Of a DNA stretch of 64,000 nt, positions 41,693 through 51,621 are shown one piece after another. How positions within the stretch are numbered: the stretch's first letter is position 1; each line of letters opens with the position of its first letter. The notes below the pieces were generated by a model. The model was given only the letters and a program-made list of their open reading frames with translations. It had not been told where the DNA came from and did no database searches. Both the position numbers and the translations under genes were made by a program. Source of the DNA: Pyricularia pennisetigena (Eukaryota; Ascomycota; Sordariomycetes; Magnaporthales; Pyriculariaceae); the NCBI RefSeq assembly GCF_004337985.1, contig NC_043740.1:4514140-4578139 (forward strand). Direction: 5' to 3'.

Positions 41693-43830
41693 TACACCCT
41701 GGTCCACCTCAGCTCTAGGCATGCAGTATCAATGCCTCGAATCCCCTTCCTGTTGACGCATCCATCCATCCTAACAACAACCCTGGCGGTGATGACACAA
41801 ATACAGATACTTCCGAGTATGGAGGGATTCAGCAGCGACTGGAGACGGCATCTAATCATGACGCTGAGGCTGTGTGTTTCTCTCCCATCTCTTGATGGGC
41901 TATGAAACCCTCCTCTTCCGACGACGATGTGTCTTGGTTGACAATTCCCTCATACAATGACGAAGTAAAGGCAAGTCTGAGCCAATTAGTCCTTATGCCT
42001 TGGCAGTACCAAGGCCTTTTCTGACAGTTGAGCCTCACTCAATTAATTGAATGCATGTCAACTTTTCCGTACGTTACTTTTCCCGGCTTGGCAAACTGCA
42101 ATTTGGGTTTCTCGATCTTTGGGCCGCTTATACCCCCATTGTAAATCATCCACCGATCGCAGTTACCTCTTTGCTTGACGACACCTCGAACCTTGGAATA
42201 CTAGAATTTGGTCGACGCAAGATCTTCTGGGAAGAGCAGGACAGGATCGCTGGCGACAACAGGTGCAGCAAACGCGGCAGGGTCAAGGGTTGAGGCAAGC
42301 GGTCTGGGGCAAGCAGAAACGGTCAGGCTTTTGATACGTCCATCATCTCCACCACGGTGTGTGGCATGTTTCCTCGGTCCTCCACTTGGCAGGCGAAATG
42401 ATGTGGTTCGGGTCGCTTGTCGCACAGGGCAGGGCGATGAACGAGCTGTGGTCTGCATCGCGACGGCTGCCCGATTGAAAGGTCATTTGAGATCGTGAAA
42501 AACATTAAAATTGTCCAGTAAGTGGTCAGCATGGTAGCGAGTGTTGCCTTATACTCAAGTTGATCTGCATCGCTGCGCAACTACCATTTGTATTGTCATC
42601 GCCATCGCGGGCACATGTAAGCCGTCCCGAGAACAACTACTGTACTTTGGTTTCAAGTCTTGGGGCGGAGCCACACACACGGAGACGCTGGCATGGGGTT
42701 TCTACGGTAGCATTTTACTCATTCTCATTCTCTTTTGTTTTGTGGGTCCCTCTTGATAAACCAATGGGCTCACGATCTTGGTAATATTTTGATGTTTCTA
42801 TTGCATCCTTTGTGGAGGACCTCCGCTCACCTTGCTCTTCTGGGGTGCCAACACCGCCCCCTGCAGATCCCTTCGCCCTGCGCGGAATCTGTTGCACGTA
42901 CTACTTACCGTACGCGGTAACGGCTGTGCTCGGGCCTCCCAGGCTCCTTGCTGTAGTTTCCCTGGCATCGCCAAATCTTTGCTGTCGTCGCCCTTTGACC
43001 AACGATCTTCTGGTACGGGAGCGGCACATCTTTAGGAACGTGCTGTCGAACGGTGGGGTTTTTTTTTTTTTTTTTTTCTCTTTGTGCAATGCAAACAAAG
43101 GAACCGGGATAGGACCCATTCTCCATACTACCCGAGGCGCTCTACCTTGCACGTACGACTAATCGCTTGCTTATCAGCGTTCGCGACTTGACCTTGGGCG
43201 GCTACCCTTTCCTGGGACCGTGACCCTAGGAAGGCAATATGTATTGTTAATCCGGTTCTTTTCCCGGGCGGTACTGGGAACCATCGATCTCTCGATCGTC
43301 TTGCCATGTGCTTTTCAGTTCATCACATCTCGTCTTAATTCTTCTTTTTATACATGCGGCCAAGCCCAGGGCAGGTCTTTACCACTCAACAGCAAGTCTG
43401 TTTACATTCTATTTTGTTGTTGTTTTATATTTATTTACTTGGTTGTTTTTTCTTTTCTATTCTTTTGTTGGCATTTGGCTGTTGATTTTCTCTCTGGTGC
43501 TTTGTGCGTTTGGCCCTGTACATTTGCACACGCGATAGACCATTTCCATCTCCGCTGGGCGCGTCGCCGAGTTGCGTCCTGTTTTTTTTTAGACCGCCGA
43601 ACCCTAGGATTACTTGACCAAGCCAAGCATAGTGCTGCAAACGCCGTGGCCTGGATCGGCTGGTGGTCGGCGAAGGAGGATAGACTCGCACCCCGCCTTA
43701 TCGCGATTCCCCAAGCAGGGGCGACATCGTGGCTGGACAAGAAACGGCAGCGATCTCGAGCGGGTCGAGATCGCCTCACGCAATGCAAGAAACCAGGAGC
43801 AGGCAGGGCGGAGCCGGAAGGCACCCGCAC
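41693..43830. other. spacer of 2.1 kb
   Basis: It holds a T run near 43062-43077 and a small palindrome GCCTTGG-CAGTA-CCAAGGC (about 41998-42016). ORFs near 42200-42500 and 43220-43834 lack domains; the latter reads into the leader of the next gene. Confidence 0.4.
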
Positions 43831-45243
43831 ATGAGTTCCACGGCGTGGCCACCGACGCCCTCTAGGCCATATTCGTTATTCCCGCCAGAGCATAGACGGG
43901 CCAACTCGGTGTCGCCACAACCCTCACCCGCATTTGTGAGACCGGTGCCGGTGCCGTCGCCGCCGACGATGACGACGACGACGACGACACCCCATAACGC
44001 ACCGAGGCGCGCCGGTGGAGGGGGCATCACGACCGAAGCCGCCACGAGAGCCCCCCGGCGAGAACCAGAACTTGAAGAGTGGCCGACGTTTGTACAGTAC
44101 AACACGACGCCGCCGCTGGATCCCCCGACGGAGAGCCCACGAAAGTCCGATTCGAAAAAGGGCAAAAGGAGCAAACGGAGGAAAGGAAGCCTTCGAAGTG
44201 TAGTCGACGACGAAGAGCGACGGTCCAGGTTTGCACGGGTGTCAATGCGGGCGCTACATGTGCTGTCGCACATGGCCTTGTGCGTCGTGGTGCTGTACAT
44301 TATGTTTATGTTTTTGGCAATGCCGGCCGTGACCACGACGCGGAACCAACGGTAGGTTTTTTTTTCTTCTTGTTATTAGTTGCTTTCCTTGTGTTTGTCC
44401 GGCCCGGTGGAGACTTGCCGCCCACTGATTGCAGACCGCAGAAAACAGTATGCTGACCTAGGCCTCGGTCCATCACACAGCATAAACTCAATCTTGAACG
44501 AGCGCAACAACCTCAACCGCAAGGAGGCGTTCGGCCTTGTAACGATACTCTCGGTCGACGTCATCCTCGACCTGTACGGGCTGTGGGTGTGCCGGAGCCA
44601 CTGGTCGCGCCCGGCGCTGGCGGCGCGGCTCGTGGTGGGCGGCGGCTACATCGCCATATTTATCGTGTACTACGCGCTCGGTGGACGTGTCTTCCCGTCG
44701 CAGTTTACCTTTTTCCGCATGAAGGGCAGCTTCGCGGCCCCGTTTCTTTACCTTTTCATGTGGACGCTCGGGACGTGGAACGTGCTGTGGGTAGTCATGT
44801 ACCGGCATCAGTTGCTGGGGAAAAAGCGGCGCGGCGACGGCTCGGCGGAGGAGACGACGCTGGGCGGCAGCAGCAGCGGCGGTGGGTTCCGCTCACAGGA
44901 CGACGCGGTGACGCAGCAGCAGCAAGATCACGCGAGGAAGGATAGTGTCGGGTCGAGCGCGGCTTCGACGTGGCGACGGCCGGTGTGGCCGTTTCTGAGA
45001 AAGGGTTCGTTGGACGACGACGACGACGACGCGACGACGATACGGGTTATGGAGGAGCAGCAGGAGGTGCGTCCGGGGCCCCAGACGCTGCCGCTGGGGT
45101 ATCTTGATTCGATACGGCTGAGCCAGTGGAGGAAGGGGAGGAATACTTGGGGGAACGGGGTTGGGGGCGGGATTGATGCGAGGCATGAGAGCGTGGATTG
45201 GCAGACGGGGCGTAGGAGTCAGCAGCCTTGGAGGGGCGGCTGA
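43831..45243 (+). CDS. four-helix membrane protein of unknown function
   Basis: Two exons, 43831-44351 and 44442-45243, flank a 90-nt intron (donor GTAGGT, acceptor CCGCAG). Using the nearer acceptor at 44434 would break the frame. The product is 440 aa. Residues 1-140 are Pro/Thr/Arg-rich and disordered, with a basic stretch (about 105-120) before the first membrane segment. Four hydrophobic helices are predicted by eye at about 142-164 (AL..VVVLYIMFMFLA), 203-224, 232-254 and 271-293 (with WTLGTWNVLWVVMY). The hydrophilic tail (about 295-440) has Gly/Ser/Glu-rich and Asp runs. I do not recognise the family. It is plausible as a plasma-membrane or endomembrane protein. The kinase-like relic follows immediately on the same strand. 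Confidence 0.75.
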
Positions 45244-45385
45244 GGTCTGCTTGGCATTACAAGAAACAGACAAAAGAACAAAATAAAAGGTTATCTTCAA
45301 GCATTTATTGTCAAACTTGACGTGACTGCTCAAGTGGTGTCGGGTTTGTACCACATGGTGCTCTACTGGCTCGTTTAACCTGACA

Positions 45386-46075
45386 GTGGTTCTTGCCCCT
45401 CGGGACACATGCATGCAGGCCGACCATGACTACGCCATCAAGGTGTCGACGTACGAGGAGCTAAAGGATTCAACGCTCGCGGGTGATTCTATACCTGTTT
45501 ACTATGGCTCGTGGGCCTTTCACATGGTGCTGGACCTTCCCGAGCCGGACGGGCGCAAGATACCCCACGTCCGGACAGCGTCGATGGAGCACATGCAGGG
45601 GCCCGCGCTCATGCTGGGCATGGACCCAACGCCGCTCCCGAATGAGACGCCTGCGCGTCGTCACCCGCGTGGCCGAGACGAACGCGGCACTCATAAACCA
45701 AGGCGTCTACCACAGAGACGTGAACCAACGAAACATTCTGGTGCGTCTGGGCGACGATGCGGGGACGGGCCGGGTTCTGCTCTTCGATTTCAATGTGGCT
45801 GGGCATCCGCCGGATCAAATACCAGTACCCGCGGCGTGACGAGGACCAGCAGGAGCACCATGAATTTACGGCGCTCATCTACGGGCCGCACAGGCCCTTC
45901 CCCCCGGCCACGCACCATTGGGGCCTCGTCCCGTTCTGGCTGGAGTTCAAGAACTAGCAGCCGTACCAGGAATGGCTCCCTCGAGGCGTGGAGGGGTTCG
46001 CCCGAGTGGACGCCGCTTTGGGAGCCGGCGCTCGCCACAGGCGGGTATAGCCTGAAGTTCGACCAAGAACAGTGA
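45386..46075 (+). pseudogene. broken protein-kinase-like gene
   Basis: The frame starting at 45386 reads DYAIKVSTYEELKDSTLAGD, then IPVYYGSW and FHMVLDLPEPDG, as in the N-lobe of fungal kinase-like proteins. After about 45655 the reading moves to another frame that contains ETNAALINQGVYHRDVNQRN and ILV (catalytic loop with HRD...N) and VLLFDFNVAG (in place of DFG). A third frame then carries DEDQQEHHEFTALIYG up to a stop at 45955-45957, and PYQEWLPRG continues only beyond that stop. At least two frameshifts and one stop break the gene. The glycine-rich loop is not found. The kinase family cannot be stated; it resembles fungal FunK1-type or aminoglycoside-kinase-like proteins. Confidence 0.6.
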
Positions 46076-46911
46076 TGACGACGCGAACTGCCTCGGACTG
46101 TCAAAGCAACGGTGTTGCGGGGTATTGGTAAACGAAACGAGTTAAGTAGGCTGAGAACAAACACATATGCCAATAAAACAAAGAGCAAAAATGGAATCGG
46201 ACCCGAGAGCCTAGATCAGCAGCCGCGCCTGGCGCACCCCGTCTGCTTCGCCCACTTTGGGGGGGGGGAGGGGGGCTATGCATCGAGAGTGTGAACCAGT
46301 TACGAAGGACGACGATCGATCATCCGTGGAATTCTTAATAGCCGCTGCAAAAATCAAAAAAATCCGATCGCCTAGGCGGGCCCTTTTTTTGTTGGCATCT
46401 GGCTCGTGGTTGGTCTGTCAATCGGTCGAGGATCCGCCCCAGTCACCAAGAATAGCAATTGCCCCCAATTAATTAATTCCCTTGTGGGTCCATTTGTCGC
46501 AATTGCCGCCTGGCGTTGTGCCCCGCGCAAGGCCGCGTTATCTTACAGCTACAGCAGCTAGCTAGGTACGTAGTAGGTAGGTAGGACGATCTTGGCGATC
46601 AAATGCCTGGTACTTTTTTTTTTTTTTTTTTTTTTTTTTTNNNNNNNNNNNNNNNNNNNNNNNNNNNNNNNNNNNNNNNNNNNNNNNNNNNNNNNNNNNN
46701 NNNNNNNNNNNNNNNNNNNNNNNNNNNNNNNNNNNNNNNNNNNNNNNNNNNNNNNNNNNNNNNNNNNNNNNNNNNNNNNNNNNNNNNNNNNNNNNNNNNN
46801 NNNNNNNNNNNNNNNNNNNNNNNNNNNNNNNNNNNNNNNNNNNNNNNNNNNNNNNNNNNNNNNNNNNNNNNNNNNNNNNNNNNNNNNNNNNNNNNNNNNN
46901 NNNNNNNNNNN

Positions 46912-46954
<43 letters not shown>

Positions 46955-47018
46955 ACAAGCTTTTTCTTTGCTTCTTCATTCACGTTCGACTGCACGCATA
47001 CACAAATTATAATTCGCC
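46076..47018. other. spacer with the large assembly gap
   Basis: It carries T and A runs on either side of the gap, and the 3' flank of the kinase relic. No gene is visible in the sequenced part. Confidence 0.5.
46641..46911. other. assembly gap (271 N) flanked by poly(T) and poly(A)
   Basis: A run of about 28 T (46613-46640) precedes the Ns and about 40 A (46912-46951) follow. The two runs are mutually complementary, so the unread segment may be a hairpin-prone or collapsed element. ORFs that read across the Ns are artefacts. Confidence 0.95.
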
Positions 47019-47738
47019 ATGGCGCCATCAACATCCTTATTCGCGCTGCGAGCCACTGCCACTACCAATAATACCACCGTCAGCGACTCCCAACAAAATG
47101 GCAGCAGCAGCAATGACTCCACAACACTGGTCCTCATCGCCATCATAGTCGGCCTCGTTGCCCTGATCGCCATCTCCGTATTTGTCATCCTCAGGATGCT
47201 ACGCCTCCGGGAAAGACGACGGACACAACAACAACAACAACGCCAGTACGGACAGGATGGCAAGCACCTCGTGTACGATGAAACCGGCCACCTGTCGCCA
47301 TATCTGCACGCGGCGCCTTCGCAACAGCGCAAGCTCAGCAAGCTCAGCGACGCGGACAGGCGGTCTTGGAGCGAGCACGTCCAGCAGGAGCAGCGCGCCA
47401 TGATGATCCGCAAGTCGCTGGCCAGCCGGTCCGCAGAGTTCCACGGCGGTCGTCGGCACCACTCTGACAGCGTGTCGTCCAGCGGCAGCGGCAGCGGCAG
47501 CAGCTTCATAGAGCCGTCTTTGGCAGCGTCGCGGCCGGCGACCTCGTCTGAGCCCATGTCGGCCGCAGCACACAGCAATTCGGGTGTTGGGGTTGAGCAG
47601 GAAAAGGACGGAGAAGAAGAGCAGTGCTTCCGCAAGGGCGGGCTTCGCAACGATTGGAAGGCGTTCGAGGCGCAGATGCACCTTGACAAGTCGCTGTCGC
47701 GAGAGACGCACCCAGCTGCTGCGGGTAGGGGGTTGTGA
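47019..47738 (+). CDS. single-pass membrane protein of unknown function
   Basis: 239 aa. A Ser/Thr/Asn-rich N-terminus (1-34) is followed by one strong hydrophobic helix at about 36-60 (LVLIAIIVGLVALIAISVFV). It is followed by a basic RLRERRR stop-transfer stretch and a Gln run. The rest is hydrophilic, with a DETGHLSPYL segment, a Ser/Gly repeat (about 148-165) and a C-terminal NDWKAFEAQMHLDKS motif that looks conserved-like. A type I or III topology with the long tail in the cytosol is likely. No family recognised. It starts 108 bp after the N gap, so its promoter is partly unsequenced. Confidence 0.75.
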   Translation: MAPSTSLFALRATATTNNTTVSDSQQNGSSSNDSTTLVLIAIIVGLVALIAISVFVILRMLRLRERRRTQQQQQRQYGQDGKHLVYDETGHLSPYLHAAPSQQRKLSKLSDADRRSWSEHVQQEQRAMMIRKSLASRSAEFHGGRRHHSDSVSSSGSGSGSSFIEPSLAASRPATSSEPMSAAAHSNSGVGVEQEKDGEEEQCFRKGGLRNDWKAFEAQMHLDKSLSRETHPAAAGRGL

Positions 47739-48215
47739 ATCGCATACAGTTAGTTGTATATACATGCCTTTGGTCAAGTAATAATTGACACTGCCCAGTT
47801 GGAAGACAAATGTGCATGTTCGCGTCCAAGCCTGACATACTTTCCTTGTCCGATCATTCTACAAGTACGTATCAGCTTGATCGAGTTTCAAGGACTTGTC
47901 GCTGTCAATTTCCCAAATGGGAGTTAACAACACAGTACAACAGTATAACAGTCGACATAGCAGGGCATTCCACTATCAGTCGGTGGGTCTACAAACGGGA
48001 CGGCGGCTAGTGGCGGCCACTGATGACCATCACACCATCACACCAGAAACCCACTTGCTTGCGCGAGCGCTTCCGTGCCTCAAAGATTCGCTTCCGTGAC
48101 TCACTCAGGAATCACAGATACGAAAGGTCGAGCAAAGCCCAGAGTAGACTGTCTGATATACCGAACATGTGCACCTCGGCTGCTACTCACCGGTGGTCAC
48201 CACCACCACCACAGT
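47739..48215. other. spacer before tRNA-Cys
   Basis: No gene seen in this 477-bp stretch. Confidence 0.45.
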
Positions 48216-48300
48216 GGGCTGGTAGCTCAGTGGTAGAGCGAGAGATTGCAGTGCATCCGCGATTATCTCTAGGTCTCGTGTTCGATCCACGATCGGCCCT
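48216..48300 (+). tRNA. tRNA-Cys (GCA) with a 13-nt intron
   Basis: 85 nt in total; removal of the 13-nt intron (48252-48264 approximately) leaves 72 nt. The anticodon stem is AGAGA/TCTCT and the loop gives T-T-G-C-A, so the anticodon is GCA. The intron lies after position 37, as in eukaryotic pre-tRNAs, and contains TGCA, which can pair with the anticodon region to form the bulge-helix-bulge. The discriminator is U73, a hallmark of tRNA-Cys. Five Ts follow (48301-48305) as pol III terminator. A tRNA-Ala (TGC) reading was considered and rejected. Confidence 0.93.
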
Positions 48301-48305
48301 TTTTT

Positions 48306-49035
48306 GACTTTTTTTTTGTTTGTTATAATTACTCGTAGCGCCCAACAGTTTCACCGGCGCTTCACGGGACACGTAGACCATTACGTCCCCGTCTCCGCCC
48401 GCCATGGCAATGTGTCTCTGACCCGTACCAGGCAGTTGAGTGGTTCCTGGAACGTCCATAAATGGTAGTGGTGAGTGTATACAAAGGAATAGGTATAGAC
48501 TGTCCAAGGCCTATATATTAAAGAGATTCAAGATGCTCGTTCGCTAGATAAAGATGTGGGGATGGGAGGGGGAAGCAGGCATCTTGGTGAGGGTGGGCAT
48601 TTGACCCATCCAAATGCGCGTCGCATGTAACCAGAGGGCCGGTATCACTATCAAAAGCATCATGTAGAAACTCAGACCTGAACAGAAAGGTAGGCTGCAT
48701 TAAGGAAAGGATTTGATACCATGCAGTCGGCGGCGATGAAAGTCCCAAGTAAGTGGTCATTGCGAAGACAGCAAGTAGAAACTAACAGTCTGTGCTCTAG
48801 ACGCGTTTGACGCCGGGATGTGGGTCGCGCCCCGCAAAAAAGTGACATCTCTGCGCGCGACCGATTGATGGATTGATCTGAATGGCGACGCTGCAACTTT
48901 ACCATCAAACTCCATTGGCATCAACCACAACCACAACCACCCCTGAAACCCATCCTCCAAAGAACCTTGAAGAAAAAAAACCACCCGAGAGCAAACGAAA
49001 ACCCGACCACAAACACATTCGTCTCCTCATCGAGC
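48306..49035. other. PRP11 5' flank
   Basis: 730 bp without a recognised gene. The sequence just before the start is A/C-rich, as in fungal leaders. Confidence 0.4.
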
Positions 49036-49782
49036 ATGGATTACCAGAACCGCGCCGGCTCCAAGTTCGGCGGCGGCGGCGTTGCCTCGCACAGCGCCAC
49101 CAATGCCGACCGCCGGGAGCGCCTGCGCAAGCTGGCCCTCGAGCACATCGACCTGGACAAGGACCCGTACATCTTCAAGAACCACCTGGGCGCGTTCGAG
49201 TGCCGGCTGTGCCTGACGGTGCACCAAAACGACGGCTCCTACCTCGCGCACACGCAGGGCCGAAAACACCAGACCAACCTGGCGCGCCGCGCCGCGCAGG
49301 AGAAGCGCGACGGGAGGGACAAGAACATCGACCCGCAGACGGGCTTGCCGGTGGGCGTGGTGGGCGCCGGGTTCAGCGCGCTGGGGCTGGGCGGCGGCGG
49401 TCCGAGGAAGAACGCCGTCAAGATCGGGAGGCCCGGGTACAAGATCACAAAGATCCGGGATCCCGTCACCAGGGCCGAGGGCCTGCTGTTCCAGCTCCAG
49501 TTTCCCGACATATCGCCCGGCACGGTGCCAAAGTGGCAGGTCATGTCGGCGTTTAGCCAGCGCGTCGAGGAGCCCGACAGGAACTACCAGTATCTGCTCG
49601 TGGCGGCCGAGCCGTACGAGACGTGCGGCTTCAAGGTGCCGGCGCGGGAGCTCGACAAGCGCGAGGGCAAGATGTTTGAGTACTGGGACCCGGATGCCAA
49701 GGAGTACTGGTTCCAGGTCATGTTTATGACGGAGCGAGAAGAGCGGTTCAATGCCGCTCCGGGGTTTGGCGCGAGGGGTTGA
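49036..49782 (+). CDS. PRP11: Splicing factor 3A subunit 2 (SF3a66 / Prp11)
   Basis: 248 aa, single exon in the visible frame; start at ATG 49036 (MDYQNRAGSKFG), which matches the family. The matrin-type C2H2 zinc finger is Cys56, Cys59, His72, His78 in FECRLCLTVHQ...AHTQGRKH. LARRAAQEKR follows, then the IGRPGYKITKIRDP segment and the C-terminal YLLVAAEPYETCGFKVPARE and EYWDPDAKEYWFQVMF blocks typical of SF3a2. The protein is part of the U2 snRNP and takes part in branch-site recognition in pre-spliceosome assembly in the nucleus. Human SF3A2 has a long Pro-rich tail that is missing here and in yeast. Confidence 0.96.
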   Translation: MDYQNRAGSKFGGGGVASHSATNADRRERLRKLALEHIDLDKDPYIFKNHLGAFECRLCLTVHQNDGSYLAHTQGRKHQTNLARRAAQEKRDGRDKNIDPQTGLPVGVVGAGFSALGLGGGGPRKNAVKIGRPGYKITKIRDPVTRAEGLLFQLQFPDISPGTVPKWQVMSAFSQRVEEPDRNYQYLLVAAEPYETCGFKVPARELDKREGKMFEYWDPDAKEYWFQVMFMTEREERFNAAPGFGARG

Positions 49783-50631
49783 TGATGGCGAACCTTCACT
49801 TGTGAAAGTGCCTCATGTCATCCGAAATTGTAATGAATCAGGGCCTCAAGAGGCCACCGAGCAGGGTGGACTACTGCATCCACGTTTTTTTGGCTCATGT
49901 AAAAATAATGAATAAAATACCCACGGCAGTCTAACTCACCTCGCCATTGGCAATTCCCGATATTCTACATAGGTGGTCCTGGAGTTCTGGAAATTGGACG
50001 CCCAAGTCGGTTTCCAAATAAATTTCCTTGGCGATTGGTAAGCCACAAAGAAATGCTGACATGGTTGTTTGTCTGAGTCTCTATCTTTACTCGGATTTTT
50101 TCCAATTAGCACAAAGAGATATGTAAGGTACCGTGTACTGCCACTGCGCAGCCTTAGACATGCGCTCTGAGTCCATAGCCTTTTATCAGTCTTCCTGCTT
50201 TTCCAAGCCATGGCCCTAACGTCCAACTACCATCAGAGGTATTTGGCTGGATTCATGATGCAAGCCGGATCTTCGTATACACGGAGTTGATGGATGGCGT
50301 TGCTGAGCGAAGAGAAGTTTGCGAGCAACTATTGAGTATGATTTTGAGGCTCTAGGAGAAGATGACGGCCTGACAGATACATCGGTCTTGTATGGATTAA
50401 GAAATGGTTTCATGTGATGGGCCACCATATTAGCGGTATTACTGTCCCCCTAATTTACTAGAGTACTTGCGAATCATACAAATACCTTCCTGCAACCGGT
50501 TGAAAACGAAACAAACAAACAGCATCACAATGAGCACTATCATTACTGACGAAATAACAAAGAGCTACCGCGCATTTATATAAGCAAGTCAAAAGCAGAA
50601 TACACCACAACTCCACAAAAAAAACTTGCAA
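49783..50631. other. spacer of 850 bp
   Basis: No gene recognised; only overlapping short frames. Confidence 0.4.
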
Positions 50632-51351
50632 CTAAGCTTCAACAAAAAGAGGAAGCCTGCGTTTGCTAGCCAAGTTACGCCGGGCGATTTGAGATGTAAA
50701 GGTAGGCCTCCTCCCCAACTCACCAAGATTAGGAGCCGGCCGGGGGACAGAGACCGACGTAGAAGATCCCGCCGACGCGGACGTGTCCACGCGCTGCAAC
50801 GGGTGCGGCGGCTGCGGCGACGTCGAGATGCCGCCTGTTAGGCCCTTTTCGAGGACGGACAGGGTATTACCCCGCTGCAATCCCTTGTTGCCCGGCCGAC
50901 TATTCCAGGCGCCGCCGGACAGGGCGTTGCTTGACCCGCCCGGCGGCGACGAGGAACCCTGTGAGCTCGGGGGTCGGCCGCCCTGCGCCTGGCTCGTCGC
51001 CGTGTTCAACGCCTGCGGGGACGCAGCGATATCGGGCGGCTGTCCTGTCGTCAGCGCCTTGTTGAGCGAGTCCGCCAGGACGTCTAGTTGTCCCGTGTAC
51101 TTTTTGAATATGTCGGCTTTTTCATTTGCCTTGGATTTTACTGCCATGGCGTTTCGTCTCTTTACTCCAAGCAAGTAGAGACGCGCTTCCGAATCTCTGA
51201 GATATCCCAGCAGTTTCTGGTTCTGTTCCACTCCCGGATTTGACTCCATGCATTTAATTACCTTGACGATGTCCTCTTCGCTAGATTTCCAGATGGCATC
51301 GTAGTCTGGCGGAGGTTCGACTTTGGATATCTTTTGTTGTTGTTTTTTCAC
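50632..51351 (-). CDS. hypothetical protein with a helical N-terminal region; 5' end unresolved
   Basis: The frame begins at GTG (51351) and has an in-frame TGA five codons earlier, so either the protein starts at the internal ATG 51249 (205 aa) or an upstream exon is joined through an acceptor in this stretch. A poly(T)-tract with TTTAG lies just upstream (about 51369-51398), which looks like an acceptor but is followed by that TGA. Residues EPPPDYDAIWKSSEEDIV up to the NKALTTGQPP segment look helical and globular. The rest is Ser/Pro/Gly-rich with RRPTFTSQIARRNL at the end. No family recognised. I keep the full frame because the segment before Met51249 looks protein-like. Confidence 0.5.
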   Translation of the reverse strand: MKKQQQKISKVEPPPDYDAIWKSSEEDIVKVIKCMESNPGVEQNQKLLGYLRDSEARLYLLGVKRRNAMAVKSKANEKADIFKKYTGQLDVLADSLNKALTTGQPPDIAASPQALNTATSQAQGGRPPSSQGSSSPPGGSSNALSGGAWNSRPGNKGLQRGNTLSVLEKGLTGGISTSPQPPHPLQRVDTSASAGSSTSVSVPRPAPNLGELGRRPTFTSQIARRNLASKRRLPLFVEA

Positions 51352-51420
51352 ACAGATAAAAAGTCAGCGATACTAAACCAAAAAAAAAAAAAAAAAAACT
51401 AGAGGCTTTTGCAGACGACA

Positions 51421-51621
51421 TCATACTCTTGGAGTTGCCCAAGCTGCAAGCAAGTCAGTGCAGGCTTTCACAGCAATCAAACCTGCGCCCGTGACGAAGT
51501 CAATAACAGGTCCATCGAGGGGTGCGGGCTCGGGTGCAGGCTCAGGAGCGGGTCTGGGCATGGGCGCGCTCATGACCGAGCCCAGCGTCAAGCCCCAGAC
51601 TGCGAACACCTTGAGCCGCAT
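51421..51621 (-). CDS. possible small secreted Pro-rich protein (66 aa)
   Basis: The frame from ATG 51621 gives 66 aa; an upstream ATG (51651) adds ten residues that spoil the signal peptide. Residues 1-19 (Arg-Leu-Lys then hydrophobic, ending SVMSA) make a good signal peptide, followed by a PMPRPAPEPAPEPAP linker, as in many fungal small secreted proteins, and a short mature chain with one Cys. A TTGCAG sequence near the 3' end could be a splice acceptor giving a different C-terminus, but no good donor was seen. Effector-like only by size and signal peptide. Confidence 0.4.
   Translation of the reverse strand: MRLKVFAVWGLTLGSVMSAPMPRPAPEPAPEPAPLDGPVIDFVTGAGLIAVKACTDLLAAWATPRV

Noticed and set aside
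46592..47148. ORFs reading through the N gap
   Set aside because: They consist of X residues and homopolymer translation.
48216..48300. tRNA-Ala (TGC)
   Set aside because: A loop of TTGCA placed after the AGAGA stem gives anticodon GCA, and U73 fits Cys.
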